Part shown: positions 9,172 through 17,554 of the stretch, one piece after another | How positions within the stretch are numbered: position 1 is the stretch's first letter | Layout of the letters: the number at the start of each line of letters is the position of its first letter | Origin: M3007 sp044230315 | Lineage (GTDB): Bacteria > Bacteroidota > Bacteroidia > Chitinophagales > Saprospiraceae | Direction of reading: 5' to 3' | NCBI GenBank assembly: GCA_044230315.1 | Contig: JBGARJ010000008.1 | Location: forward strand, 118,997 to 182,996 | Length of the DNA: 64,000 nucleotides | The notes under the pieces: model-generated | What the model was told of the DNA's origin: nothing | Database searches by the model: none | The model's input: only the letters and a program-made list of their open reading frames with translations | Program-made: the position numbers and the translations under genes

Positions 9172-11961
9172 ATGAAAGCGACCCAACATACAAGCGAACA
9201 TAAATCGGCGGCCAAACCCGCCGCAGGGTCGTTTTTTGCCCCGGCCATACAGGCCAAACTCACGGTGAACCAACCGGGCGATTCGCACGAACGCGAAGCC
9301 GATAGCGTGGCCGAAAGGGTCGTTCAGCGGCTGGCATCACCGGAGCTCAGCGCAGCCAAACCAGAAAATTTGCCCCTCCAGCGAGCGATCAAACCAGCGG
9401 CGAGCATACAGCCCAAGGCCGCTCCCGGTGCGGATGACGACTTGCAACGGAAAGAAGAAGAAGAAAAACCCGTTCAGGAAAAAATTCAGCGCAAACCCAT
9501 TTTTGACAGTGCAGCGGAACCGCCTGAGGATGGTGAAGGCGGCGGCGTACAGCGAAAACCGGATACCGGCACCTGGGGCACCCTTCAACTGAAATGCGCC
9601 GAATGCGCCGCTGAAGACGCTAAAAAGGTGCAGCGCGAACCCGCAGACGGCGCCGGCGGCCCAACACCCGCGCCGGCTGAACTGGGCAGTCAACTGCACA
9701 GCTCGAAAGGTGGCGGCGCTCCCCTGCCCGATGACACCCGCAGCCAGATGGAAGGCGCTTTCGGCGCCGATTTCTCCAACGTCCGCGTCCACACCGGCAG
9801 CAACGCTGCCCAAATGAGTGACTCCATACAGGCCCACGCGTTTACCCACGGCAGCGATATTTATTTCAACTCCGGCCAATACGACCCCGGAAGTACGGAC
9901 GGGAAGAAGTTGCTGGCGCATGAGTTGACACATACGGTGCAGCAGGGAGCGGTGGTGCGGCCAAAACTGGATATCGCCAAAAGCGCCACTCCGCCTATCC
10001 AGCGCGGCGCCTGGGAGTGGATCAAGAATAAAATCAAACAAGGCCTGAATTGGGCCGCCGAACGGGTCATCCCAGGTTATTCCTTGCTCAATGTCATCCT
10101 CGGCAAAAACCTGATTACCGACGAACCGGTGGAGCGTTCGGGCGTCAATATCGTCCGGGCTTATATGCGTCTGGTACCCATTATCGGCTCTATCCTGCTC
10201 AGCGAACTGGAGGAAACCGAAACGCTCCCGCAAGCGGGCGCCTGGGCCGAACAACAGGTCAAAAAATTCGGGATCAACTTCGACGATATCGCCAAACGCC
10301 TCGAGGCCATGTGGGATGAAATGTCAGCTTGGCGCGGTGTGGATTACAATGTGGAAATCTTCAAAAGATACATCGGCCCGGTGTTGTTCAAGTTCCTGGC
10401 ATTTTCCAGCGTCATGCAGGACAAAATGAAGGAACTACGGCTCGAAGGCGCCTTGCGGTTGGTGGGCGCAACAGAACTGTTGAATGCGTTGAAGAACGAC
10501 CCGGCAGCCTTTAAACGGGTCGTGGAGAACCCCAGCATCATTTTGTCCAATTTCATGGACGCCCTGAAAAAGGGCTTCTCCCAATTTAAGGACAACTTTG
10601 GCACCCACTTCAAGAATGCCTTGTTCGGATGGTTGTTGGGTAAAGCCGCGGAAATGGGCATCCAGATGCCGAAGGAGTTTTCAATTGCGGGCGTGTTCTC
10701 CCTGGTGGCGCAGCTGGCCGGGCTCACCTACGGACAGATCAAGGCGTTGGTGATCGAAAAGCTCGGCCCGCAAATGGGCCCCAAAGCGGCCAAAGTGTTC
10801 CGGTATATCGAAACGACGGTCGAGATCCTGATCAAAGTCGTCCCGAGGTTGATGTCCGAAGGCCCCATTGCACTATGGGAATTGGTCAAAGAGCAACTGA
10901 ACAACCTCAAAGAGATGGTGCTCGGCCAGATCACTGAGTTGGTTATTACGGAGGTGATCAAATCGGCGGTGACAAAGTTGCTCTCCATGCTCAATCCCGC
11001 GGGCGCGCTGGTGCAACTGGTCCTCACGCTCTACCGGGTGATCAAGTTCTTTATCGACAACTGGGCCACCATCAAGGAAATTGCCGTGGGCATCCTCAAT
11101 TCGGTGACGAAGGTGGCCCTCGGTCAGCTCGGCGAAGCCGCCAACTTTGTCGAACGCATACTCGCCAAAGGCGTGCAGCTCATTATCTCTTTCCTGGCGC
11201 GTATCTTCGGCCTGAGCGGTATCGCCGACAAGGTGAAGGGGCTGATCAAAAAGTTTGGCGGCCTGCTCATCAAAGCCCGCGACTGGGCCGTAAATTGGCT
11301 GGTGGAAAAAGGCAAGGCGCTTTATGAGCGGTTCTTTGGGAAGAAAGGGGATAAGAAGGATAAAGGAAAAGGTGGATTCGAAGGGGTGGCAGATGAAATT
11401 CGAAGCGAAGGGGAAGAGAAAAAGAAAGACGGTGAGATTAAAAAGGATGAGGCAGATCAGATTGCCCAAAAGGTGCGGATGGATCAGTCGGATGTGATTA
11501 AATCAATTACAGTAAAGGATGCGGGGGATGCTTGGGAGTTTGATTATGTGCAAAGGATGAAAACTCGATTACCGAGGAAAAGAGGTGGCTGGCAAGGTGC
11601 TGAAGGAAATTCAGATTGGGTTTCTGACCATCCTGCTATTGTACAATTTAATAAAGGTAAACAGATGGTAATACCATTTAGAAATAATTACCCAGTATTT
11701 CCCAAAAATATCATTGAAGCTCAAGTGAATCTAAATACCCAAGCCGAAGGTATGAAAGGGGATAAAAGTGATTTTGATTGGGCCGACTATATTTATGGAA
11801 AAAGGAAAAGGATGACTCAAACTGCCGTAGCTAGTATGAGAAGTCTAAAAGGCCTTACCTGGCATCATCATCAAAATGGCAATATGATGTATTTAATCCC
11901 TACCGTAGTACACGGGAATATTCCACATTTAGGCGGTGCTTCACATGCTCGAAATAAATAA
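9172..11961 (+). CDS. DUF4157 (eCIS core) polymorphic toxin with C-terminal WHH nuclease
   Basis: A 929-residue putative injected toxin. The N-terminus carries the DUF4157-associated segment (AKLTVNQPGDSHEREAD) and EEEEKPVQ-type linkers. The DUF4157 domain itself spans about residues 185-262 and holds HELTH (H250-H254), a zinc-peptidase-like motif used in these proteins for loading or release. Residues about 290-730 are long amphipathic and hydrophobic helices, possibly membrane-acting. After a Lys/Glu-rich linker (about 725-760) the last 130 residues end in a WHHH motif (W897-H900) followed by LIPTVVHGNIPHLGG, typical of the WHH family of HNH/EndoVII-fold nuclease toxins. DNA for the tip, from about 11,400, is clearly more AT-rich than the rest. 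A broken immunity-like gene follows. Confidence 0.85.
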   Translation: MKATQHTSEHKSAAKPAAGSFFAPAIQAKLTVNQPGDSHEREADSVAERVVQRLASPELSAAKPENLPLQRAIKPAASIQPKAAPGADDDLQRKEEEEKPVQEKIQRKPIFDSAAEPPEDGEGGGVQRKPDTGTWGTLQLKCAECAAEDAKKVQREPADGAGGPTPAPAELGSQLHSSKGGGAPLPDDTRSQMEGAFGADFSNVRVHTGSNAAQMSDSIQAHAFTHGSDIYFNSGQYDPGSTDGKKLLAHELTHTVQQGAVVRPKLDIAKSATPPIQRGAWEWIKNKIKQGLNWAAERVIPGYSLLNVILGKNLITDEPVERSGVNIVRAYMRLVPIIGSILLSELEETETLPQAGAWAEQQVKKFGINFDDIAKRLEAMWDEMSAWRGVDYNVEIFKRYIGPVLFKFLAFSSVMQDKMKELRLEGALRLVGATELLNALKNDPAAFKRVVENPSIILSNFMDALKKGFSQFKDNFGTHFKNALFGWLLGKAAEMGIQMPKEFSIAGVFSLVAQLAGLTYGQIKALVIEKLGPQMGPKAAKVFRYIETTVEILIKVVPRLMSEGPIALWELVKEQLNNLKEMVLGQITELVITEVIKSAVTKLLSMLNPAGALVQLVLTLYRVIKFFIDNWATIKEIAVGILNSVTKVALGQLGEAANFVERILAKGVQLIISFLARIFGLSGIADKVKGLIKKFGGLLIKARDWAVNWLVEKGKALYERFFGKKGDKKDKGKGGFEGVADEIRSEGEEKKKDGEIKKDEADQIAQKVRMDQSDVIKSITVKDAGDAWEFDYVQRMKTRLPRKRGGWQGAEGNSDWVSDHPAIVQFNKGKQMVIPFRNNYPVFPKNIIEAQVNLNTQAEGMKGDKSDFDWADYIYGKRKRMTQTAVASMRSLKGLTWHHHQNGNMMYLIPTVVHGNIPHLGGASHARNK

Positions 11962-12018
11962 ATCTATCAACCGCTTCATAAAAGTAATTTTATTAGCAGA
12001 ACCAAAAAATTATCAATT

Positions 12019-12449
12019 ATGTTATTAAATGATTTTGGTTACTATAACTTAGATCCTGATTCACAGAAATCCACACCACAGCAAATCCATAATTTGGAAA
12101 CTTCTCTAGAAGTAAATTTACCATATGACTACAAAAACCATCTGCTAAATTTTGGTCCTGTTGCATTTAATAAAAAATTAAAAATAAATATATCAGATAA
12201 ATGTCTATTAGGAAACACTATTTATTTAGAGTTGTTATTTGGGTTTTCAAGTATAGAGATTTACGACTTAAATACATTGATTTTTGATTTTTATTCAGGT
12301 CGCAACAACTAGATATTGCTGAAATAATTTGGCAATGGGAACGTCTTCCTACTACTAAACTTGACAAAAAACTAGGTTTCAGTAATGTATATTTTGTTGC
12401 ACCTTCCTTTTCTTCATTTCTATCTGGAATAATTATCGAGCCAATATAA
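12019..12449 (+). pseudogene. SUKH (SMI1/KNR4)-like immunity gene with a frameshift
   Basis: The first frame encodes 97 residues and stops at 12310-12312. It has the SUKH hallmark (LEVNLPYDYKNHLLNFG). The frame one base back is open from 12288 and encodes a convincing SUKH end (NVYFVAPSFSSFLSGI), stopping at 12447-12449. Adding one base in the T-rich stretch near 12281-12295 would give a single protein of about 143 residues, the normal size for this family. The gene lies 57 nt after a WHH nuclease toxin and shares its AT-rich composition, the usual toxin-immunity arrangement. A single-base sequencing error, a true mutation or ribosomal frameshifting would all fit; I see no canonical slippery heptamer. 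Confidence 0.7.
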
Positions 12450-12463
12450 AATTAGCAAACCCA

Positions 12464-12967
12464 ATGCGTCTCCTCCTCTCCTTTCTCCTCCTCTCCCTCC
12501 TCGCCTATGCCGCTTTCCTCGGCATCCGATGGATATGGGCCGAATATGCCCTGCTCGCCGAGGCGGAGCGACCCCGCCTGGCCCTGATGGCTGTACTGGC
12601 ACTCTTTTGTGCGGGGTTGGTTGGTGGCGCGATCCGTTATGCGGGTAGGGAACATGCGCAGCGGGGCCTCTTGGAACAGCGCTTTCGCCTGTACCAGCAA
12701 GCGCTCTCGGTGCTCCAGGAGGAGGGCGCATCGCCGCTCAAGCGGCAGGAGATCGCCAACGGCCTCACGCTCCTCGGCAGCCGCGAAGTGATCCAAACCT
12801 ACCGAATGCTGGAAACGGAAATCGCTGCGCATGGACCAGACACCCCGCAATCGGCAGACTATTTTCAGCGCCTGTCCCTCGCCATGCGCAGCGACTTACG
12901 CCAAAGCAATTTCGAAATCGGGGCCGTACTGAAGGTCTGGCTCCCCTTTGCAAAACGTACCGGTTGA
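12464..12967 (+). CDS. Small membrane protein of the eCIS region, unknown
   Basis: A 167-residue protein of unknown function. It has two likely membrane helices, residues 3-22 (very leucine-rich) and about 43-62 (LALMAVLALFCAGLVGGAI), then a soluble helical part of about 100 residues with many Arg, Gln and Glu. The composition returns here to the GC-rich level of the surrounding locus, so this gene does not belong to the AT-rich toxin and immunity insert just before it. It starts 15 nt after the end of the broken immunity gene and ends 50 nt before the second DUF4157 gene. No family was recognised. Confidence 0.65.
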   Translation: MRLLLSFLLLSLLAYAAFLGIRWIWAEYALLAEAERPRLALMAVLALFCAGLVGGAIRYAGREHAQRGLLEQRFRLYQQALSVLQEEGASPLKRQEIANGLTLLGSREVIQTYRMLETEIAAHGPDTPQSADYFQRLSLAMRSDLRQSNFEIGAVLKVWLPFAKRTG

Positions 12968-13017
12968 CGAATCGTCCTGTTGCCCCGGATTGCCAATGAC
13001 CTTAACTTGCATACGCC

Positions 13018-14628
13018 ATGCCCACCTACCGCTCCACTCCGCGCTCCCGCCGAAACCGCACCGTGCCGCCCGTTCCCGAGCAGCAACAACAGGCGTTTTT
13101 TCAGCCCAAACTCACCATCGGCCAACCCAACGACGTCTACGAACGCGAAGCCGATGCCGTAGCCGACAACGTGGTCAGCCAAGGCAGCCGGGCCGTGGGC
13201 GCCGCCCAAGGGCAACCAGCCGTGCAGCGTATGCCCATCAGCAGCGTGCAACGACTGTCTACACCCGAAGAGGATAAAATGCCCGCCACCAACGACGGAC
13301 GCATGGCCGAAGACAAGAAAATCCAGGAAAAACCGGACCTGCAACGACAGGATACACCGAAAGAGGAGGAAAAGCCCGTGCAAAAAGTGGAGGGAAAGGA
13401 AGAGGAGCGCGTACAGGCTATGGGTGAGGTCGGCAAAGAAGAGGAAAAACCGGTTCAAAAAGCAGAAGCCAAAGAAGAGGAAAAACCCGTACAAACCATG
13501 GGCGAAGCCGGCAAAGAAGAAGAAAAACCGGTTCAAAAAGCAGAAGCCAAAGAAGAGGAAAAACCCGTGCAAGCCATGGGTGAGGCCGGCAAAGAAGAAG
13601 AAAAACCGGTTCAAAAAGCCGAAGTCAAAGAAGAGGAAAAACCCGTGCAAGCCATGGGCGAAGCCGGCAAAGAAGAAGAAAAACCCGTGCAAAAAGCAGA
13701 GGCCAAAGAAGAGGAAAAACCCGTGCAAACCAAGACGGCCGGCGCTCCCACGCACACATCCCCCGACTTCAGCGCCCGCCTGACCGCCCGTCGAGGCAAA
13801 GGCGAGCCGCTCCCCCGCTTCGTACGCGCCGAAATGGAGCGCGGCATCGGCGCCGACTTCGGCGGGGTGCGCATCCACCGCGACGCCGAAGCCGTGCAAT
13901 TGAACCGCGAAATCCACGCACAGGCGTTCACCCGCGGCACGGACGTGTATTTCAACAGCGGCAAGTTCGACCCCGGCACTACCGAAGGCAAACGCCTGCT
14001 CGCACACGAGCTGACCCACGTGGTGCAGCAAGGCGGCGCGGCGCCAAAACTGCAAAAAAAAGATCCCGTGGCCTCAACGCCGGTGCCCGAAGGCTATAAA
14101 ACCCAAAAGGATGAAGCCGGCAACGTCGAACAATACAGCGGCGTCGAAGCCGGCGTGGACGTCGTGATCCTGCCCGACAAACGCGGCGAGGTGCCCGAAG
14201 ACTCGAGCGGCGCTACCGAAAGCAATTTTGAATGGGAAACGCCCGCCTGGGAATCCGGCGCCAACGGAAAAATCAAACGGCTGGACGGTACGCCTAAGGT
14301 CAAGGTCACCATACAAACCACATACAAGCCTGGCGCCGATCCCTCTGCCGACTCGGCCTACGGCCGGGGCACTACCGCGGCCGACACCAGTGCGGGCAAG
14401 AAAAGCCTTCGGCACCATGAAGGCAGCCACGGCACGGAATCCATCCAGTACCTCCGGAAAATACCCGTTCCCAAATTCAAAGGAAAGGTGGGCATGACGG
14501 TCGAACAATACGAAAAAGCCGTTCAGGATTTCAACACGGCTATGCAGAAATACCAGCAAAGTTTCCAGGATTACACCAGAGACCAGGTAGATTGCGTCGG
14601 CAAACCGGCTGGTTTTTGTAAAAAATAA
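13018..14628 (+). CDS. DUF4157 (eCIS core) protein with 26-residue repeats and a C-terminal HExxH domain
   Basis: A 536-residue putative eCIS cargo protein. The N-terminus has the DUF4157-associated block (PKLTIGQPNDVYEREAD). Residues about 116-240 are five near-identical units of roughly 26 residues built from EEEKPVQKAEAK and EEEKPVQAMGEAGK. The DUF4157 domain follows (about 265-345) with HELTH at H330. The C-terminal 190 residues are a separate domain with a second zincin-like motif, H467-E-G-S-H471, in RHHEGSHGTESIQYLR, and a Tyr-rich helical end; this resembles secreted metallopeptidases of the DUF922 type, but that match is by motif only. It ends 16 nt before the AAA+ gene. No immunity-like gene is adjacent. 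Confidence 0.8.
   Translation: MPTYRSTPRSRRNRTVPPVPEQQQQAFFQPKLTIGQPNDVYEREADAVADNVVSQGSRAVGAAQGQPAVQRMPISSVQRLSTPEEDKMPATNDGRMAEDKKIQEKPDLQRQDTPKEEEKPVQKVEGKEEERVQAMGEVGKEEEKPVQKAEAKEEEKPVQTMGEAGKEEEKPVQKAEAKEEEKPVQAMGEAGKEEEKPVQKAEVKEEEKPVQAMGEAGKEEEKPVQKAEAKEEEKPVQTKTAGAPTHTSPDFSARLTARRGKGEPLPRFVRAEMERGIGADFGGVRIHRDAEAVQLNREIHAQAFTRGTDVYFNSGKFDPGTTEGKRLLAHELTHVVQQGGAAPKLQKKDPVASTPVPEGYKTQKDEAGNVEQYSGVEAGVDVVILPDKRGEVPEDSSGATESNFEWETPAWESGANGKIKRLDGTPKVKVTIQTTYKPGADPSADSAYGRGTTAADTSAGKKSLRHHEGSHGTESIQYLRKIPVPKFKGKVGMTVEQYEKAVQDFNTAMQKYQQSFQDYTRDQVDCVGKPAGFCKK
13363..13731 (+). repeat. Tandem 78-bp repeat array inside the second DUF4157 gene
   Basis: About five in-frame copies of a 78-bp unit encoding a charged Glu/Lys-Pro-Val-Gln linker. 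The first copy is the most divergent (KVEGKEEERVQAMGEVGK); the later four differ by one to three residues (Thr/Ala before MGEAGK, Ala/Val in AEAK). Such near-identity at DNA level suggests recent expansion and likely copy-number variation. Confidence 0.9.
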
Positions 14629-14644
14629 CCGCAGCACCAATTAA

Positions 14645-15958
14645 ATGTCGCCCAACCTCTCCACCGCCCGCGACTTCCTCGCCGCCCTCGCACACTTCCA
14701 CCTGGCGCCGCACTTCAACAAAGAAGCGCCTGCGCCCGATACCCCGGTGCTGGAAGACGACGATGCGCCGTTCACGCGCTTCGCACTCGACCGCGGCCTC
14801 ACCGTGGATGAATTTACAGCGTTGGCCGTGGGCTTAATAGGACACCTCCGACCAACGTTCTTCGACGATCTAGTGGCTGATTACATCACCGATAACCACG
14901 ATTTCAAACCCATCGGCGGCGTTAAGGGCGTCAATGCGCGCACCTTCCTGCCGACCGGTGAGACGGTGCTTTTTCTGCTGGCGGGCGACGACCTGGATCG
15001 CCGCCTCCAGGTCCAGCAATTGTTCGACGCCGAACACTTTTTTGCCAAAGAACGAATTTTGTACCTCGAAGAACTCCGCCCCGGCGAACCGCCCATGAGC
15101 GGCCGGCTGATCCTCGACCCCGAGTACGTCGAACTTTTCACCACCGGCAAGCGCAGCCGCCCGCGCTTCGGGCTCAATTTTCCCGCCGAACGTATTCAAA
15201 CCGGCCTCCAGTGGGACGATCTGGTATTGCCCGCCGAGACGCATTTACAAGTACAAGAACTCCTGGTGTGGCTGCGCCACGGCGCCCAACTCATGCAAGA
15301 CGCCAGCCTGGGCAAACGCCTCAAACCCGGCTACAGAGCCTTGTTCTGGGGGCCTCCCGGCACCGGAAAAACCTTCACCGCGGGCTTGCTCGGCAAACAT
15401 TCGGGCCGCGACGTGTACAAGATCGATCTGTCGATGGTCGTGTCCAAATACATTGGCGAAACGGAAAAAAACCTGGCCACACTCTTCGACAAAGCCGAGA
15501 ACAAAGACTGGATCCTGTTTTTCGATGAGGCCGACGCCTTGTTTGGCAAGCGCACCAACATCCGCGATGCGCACGATAAATACGCCAATCAGGAAGTTTC
15601 GTACTTGCTCCAGCGTGTGGAACATTACAACGGACTGGTCATCCTGGCCTCTAATTTTAAAAGCAACATCGACGAGGCCTTCGTCCGCCGCTTTCAAAGC
15701 ATTATCCATTTCCCTATGCCCAAAGCCCCGGAGCGCCTGCTGCTCTGGCAAAAAAGCCTTCCCGCCGGCCTGCAGATCAACGGGCTGAATCTGCCGGGGC
15801 TCGCGCAGAAATACGAACTCACCGGTGCGGCTATCCTCAACGTCGTCCAATACGCTTGCCTGCAGGCGCTCGAGCGCGGCAACAGTCAACTCCAGGATGC
15901 CGATTTGCGCGAAGGCATCCTGCGGGAGTTCAAAAAAGAAGGAAAAATGGTCAACTAA
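14645..15958 (+). CDS. eCIS-associated AAA+ ATPase (Afp15-like)
   Basis: A 437-residue protein with an N-terminal helical domain of about 210 residues and a C-terminal AAA+ module. Walker A is GPPGTGKT at residues 236-243, Walker B is ILFFDEADALFG (D294, E295), sensor 1 is LASN, and an arginine-finger pair (VRRF) follows. ATPases of this type are a core, conserved part of eCIS loci (Afp15/PVC15), where they are needed for particle assembly or cargo handling; the exact step is unsettled. It follows the second DUF4157 gene by 16 nt. No signal peptide, so cytoplasmic. Confidence 0.88.
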   Translation: MSPNLSTARDFLAALAHFHLAPHFNKEAPAPDTPVLEDDDAPFTRFALDRGLTVDEFTALAVGLIGHLRPTFFDDLVADYITDNHDFKPIGGVKGVNARTFLPTGETVLFLLAGDDLDRRLQVQQLFDAEHFFAKERILYLEELRPGEPPMSGRLILDPEYVELFTTGKRSRPRFGLNFPAERIQTGLQWDDLVLPAETHLQVQELLVWLRHGAQLMQDASLGKRLKPGYRALFWGPPGTGKTFTAGLLGKHSGRDVYKIDLSMVVSKYIGETEKNLATLFDKAENKDWILFFDEADALFGKRTNIRDAHDKYANQEVSYLLQRVEHYNGLVILASNFKSNIDEAFVRRFQSIIHFPMPKAPERLLLWQKSLPAGLQINGLNLPGLAQKYELTGAAILNVVQYACLQALERGNSQLQDADLREGILREFKKEGKMVN

Positions 15959-16056
15959 GCCATTTTTAATCGCGAATCCTTTTTCATTACCCAGCGAAAC
16001 CCGCACTTTTGGCAAATCAATTTTTCCCATCCGTTTTGCCCACTTGATCCGGCCTT

Positions 16057-17079
16057 ATGCTCAATCTCCTCTCCATCGTCATCGGTATCGTTTTCGTCCT
16101 GCTGCTCTTCAGCCTCCTGGCCACCACCATCATGGAAATGCTGGCGGGCCTGCTCACCCTGCGCGGCAAAAACATGATCAATGCGATCAAAAGTATGCTC
16201 GGTGATAATGAAACCCAGGTGTTCACCGATCACCCCTATTTCAAACAACTCAGCGAAAAAGCCAACCTGTTCCGCTTTGTCCGCCGGGCGCCGCTCCCCC
16301 CCTCCTTCATCCGGCCGGCCACCTTCACCTCGATCCTGATGGATATTTTGCAGGTCAACAGCACCGGAGAGGTCAAAGCGGCCATCGATAGCCTGCCCGA
16401 AGGCAAGCTGAAAGAAATCCTGGCGTTCCTCTACCGCGAGTCGTACGATGATATCGCCTTGTTCCGCCAAAAAGTGGAAGACTGGTTCAATGAAGTCATG
16501 GAGCGCGCCTCCGAATGGTATGTCAACAGCGTCCGCATCTGGCTTATCTGGGTAGGGTTCACCATCGCCGTGATCTTCAACGTCGATGTGATCGGCATTT
16601 ACACCAACCTCTCGGCCAATGCCACCCTTCGCGAATACCTGGCCGACTCCGCGACCGAATTCGTCCAAACCCAACCGGAACCCAAAACAGTTGACAGTAT
16701 TGCTGTCAATCCCGACTTTTATTCAGCAAAAGACCGCATGAACACGCTGCTCAACGAAAACATCGCCGCCATCCGATCGCCGCTCGGCCTGGGCTGGGAT
16801 AACGTCGAATGGCCCACCGAAGAAAAAACCCAGTGGTGGTTGTATAAACTCATCGGTTGGATCACTACCGCCCTGGCCGTATCCCTGGGCGCTAAATTCT
16901 GGTTCGACCTGTTGCGCCAGCTCGTCAATTTCCGCTCCGGCGGACAAACAACAGCCGCAACTACCGCTGCTCCGGCCGGCCAACCGGCTCCCGTGCTCAC
17001 CAAACCCGCATCGGGCTTGTTTGAAAGCACCCGCCAGGCGCCAAAGCCGGACGACGAAGAGGAAGAAGCAAAGGGCTGA
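16057..17079 (+). CDS. Membrane protein of unknown function after the eCIS ATPase
   Basis: A 340-residue protein with three likely membrane helices: about residues 3-25, 165-188 (RIWLIWVGFTIAVIFNVDV) and 265-285 (GWITTALAVSLGAKFWFDLL). The N-terminal pattern, a helix followed by LRGKNMINAIKSMLGD and a HPYFKQL segment, recurs in a widespread but uncharacterised membrane protein family. The C-terminus is a low-complexity Ala/Thr/Pro tail ending in Asp/Glu. It starts 98 nt after the AAA+ gene and is followed by two more membrane-linked coiled-coil proteins in the same direction. Function unknown. Confidence 0.7.
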   Translation: MLNLLSIVIGIVFVLLLFSLLATTIMEMLAGLLTLRGKNMINAIKSMLGDNETQVFTDHPYFKQLSEKANLFRFVRRAPLPPSFIRPATFTSILMDILQVNSTGEVKAAIDSLPEGKLKEILAFLYRESYDDIALFRQKVEDWFNEVMERASEWYVNSVRIWLIWVGFTIAVIFNVDVIGIYTNLSANATLREYLADSATEFVQTQPEPKTVDSIAVNPDFYSAKDRMNTLLNENIAAIRSPLGLGWDNVEWPTEEKTQWWLYKLIGWITTALAVSLGAKFWFDLLRQLVNFRSGGQTTAATTAAPAGQPAPVLTKPASGLFESTRQAPKPDDEEEEAKG

Positions 17080-17135
17080 CCTGCCCCGACAGGCAGCCCG
17101 CATCAAACTACTTCACGCCTTAAAATCAATGCCTT

Positions 17136-17513
17136 ATGAACAACAATCTTATTAGCGTAGGCGCCCTGATCCTGTCGGTGTTCTTTGCCGGCATGTATAT
17201 CCGGGGCGAATGGAGCCGCAGCCAGGACCTGAAAAACCAGCTCAAGGAAATGCAGGACCTGCAGGCGCAAACGCAGGCACACGTCGACTCCATCAATGCG
17301 GCCTACACCCGCGACAAACTCGAAATTTTCGAAAAAACCCGCCAGTTCTACCTCGACCTCGATACCGTCATCGGCCTCAAACTGGCCAATACCCGCGCCG
17401 TGCGCGCCGTGGACCAACAGCTGGCCCAGCAAGAGCAGGAACTCGCGGTGCAAATCCGTCTGATCGAAACTCTGTCCAAACAGCACAAAGTGCAGTTGGA
17501 TACCGGACAGTAA
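17136..17513 (+). CDS. Membrane-anchored coiled-coil protein, unknown
   Basis: A 125-residue protein with one N-terminal membrane helix (about residues 4-24, LISVGALILSVFFAGMYIRG), followed by a helical region rich in Gln, Glu, Lys and Leu that reads as coiled coil to the C-terminus. This is a membrane anchor with a long soluble stalk. It lies 56 nt after the previous membrane protein and 41 nt before the next gene, all on the same strand. No family recognised. Confidence 0.65.
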   Translation: MNNNLISVGALILSVFFAGMYIRGEWSRSQDLKNQLKEMQDLQAQTQAHVDSINAAYTRDKLEIFEKTRQFYLDLDTVIGLKLANTRAVRAVDQQLAQQEQELAVQIRLIETLSKQHKVQLDTGQ

Positions 17514-17554
17514 GCGCTGATCCAAAACCTCCGTTCACCCAAAATCGATAGGAT

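Noticed and set aside
12281..12312. Programmed -1 frameshift in the SUKH gene
   Set aside because: No canonical X XXY YYZ slippery heptamer or clear downstream structure was found; a lost base is simpler. Kept only as an alternative.
12865..14055. 396-codon minus-strand frame opposite the second DUF4157 gene
   Set aside because: Its Phe-rich periodic sequence is only the complement of the Glu/Lys repeat array.
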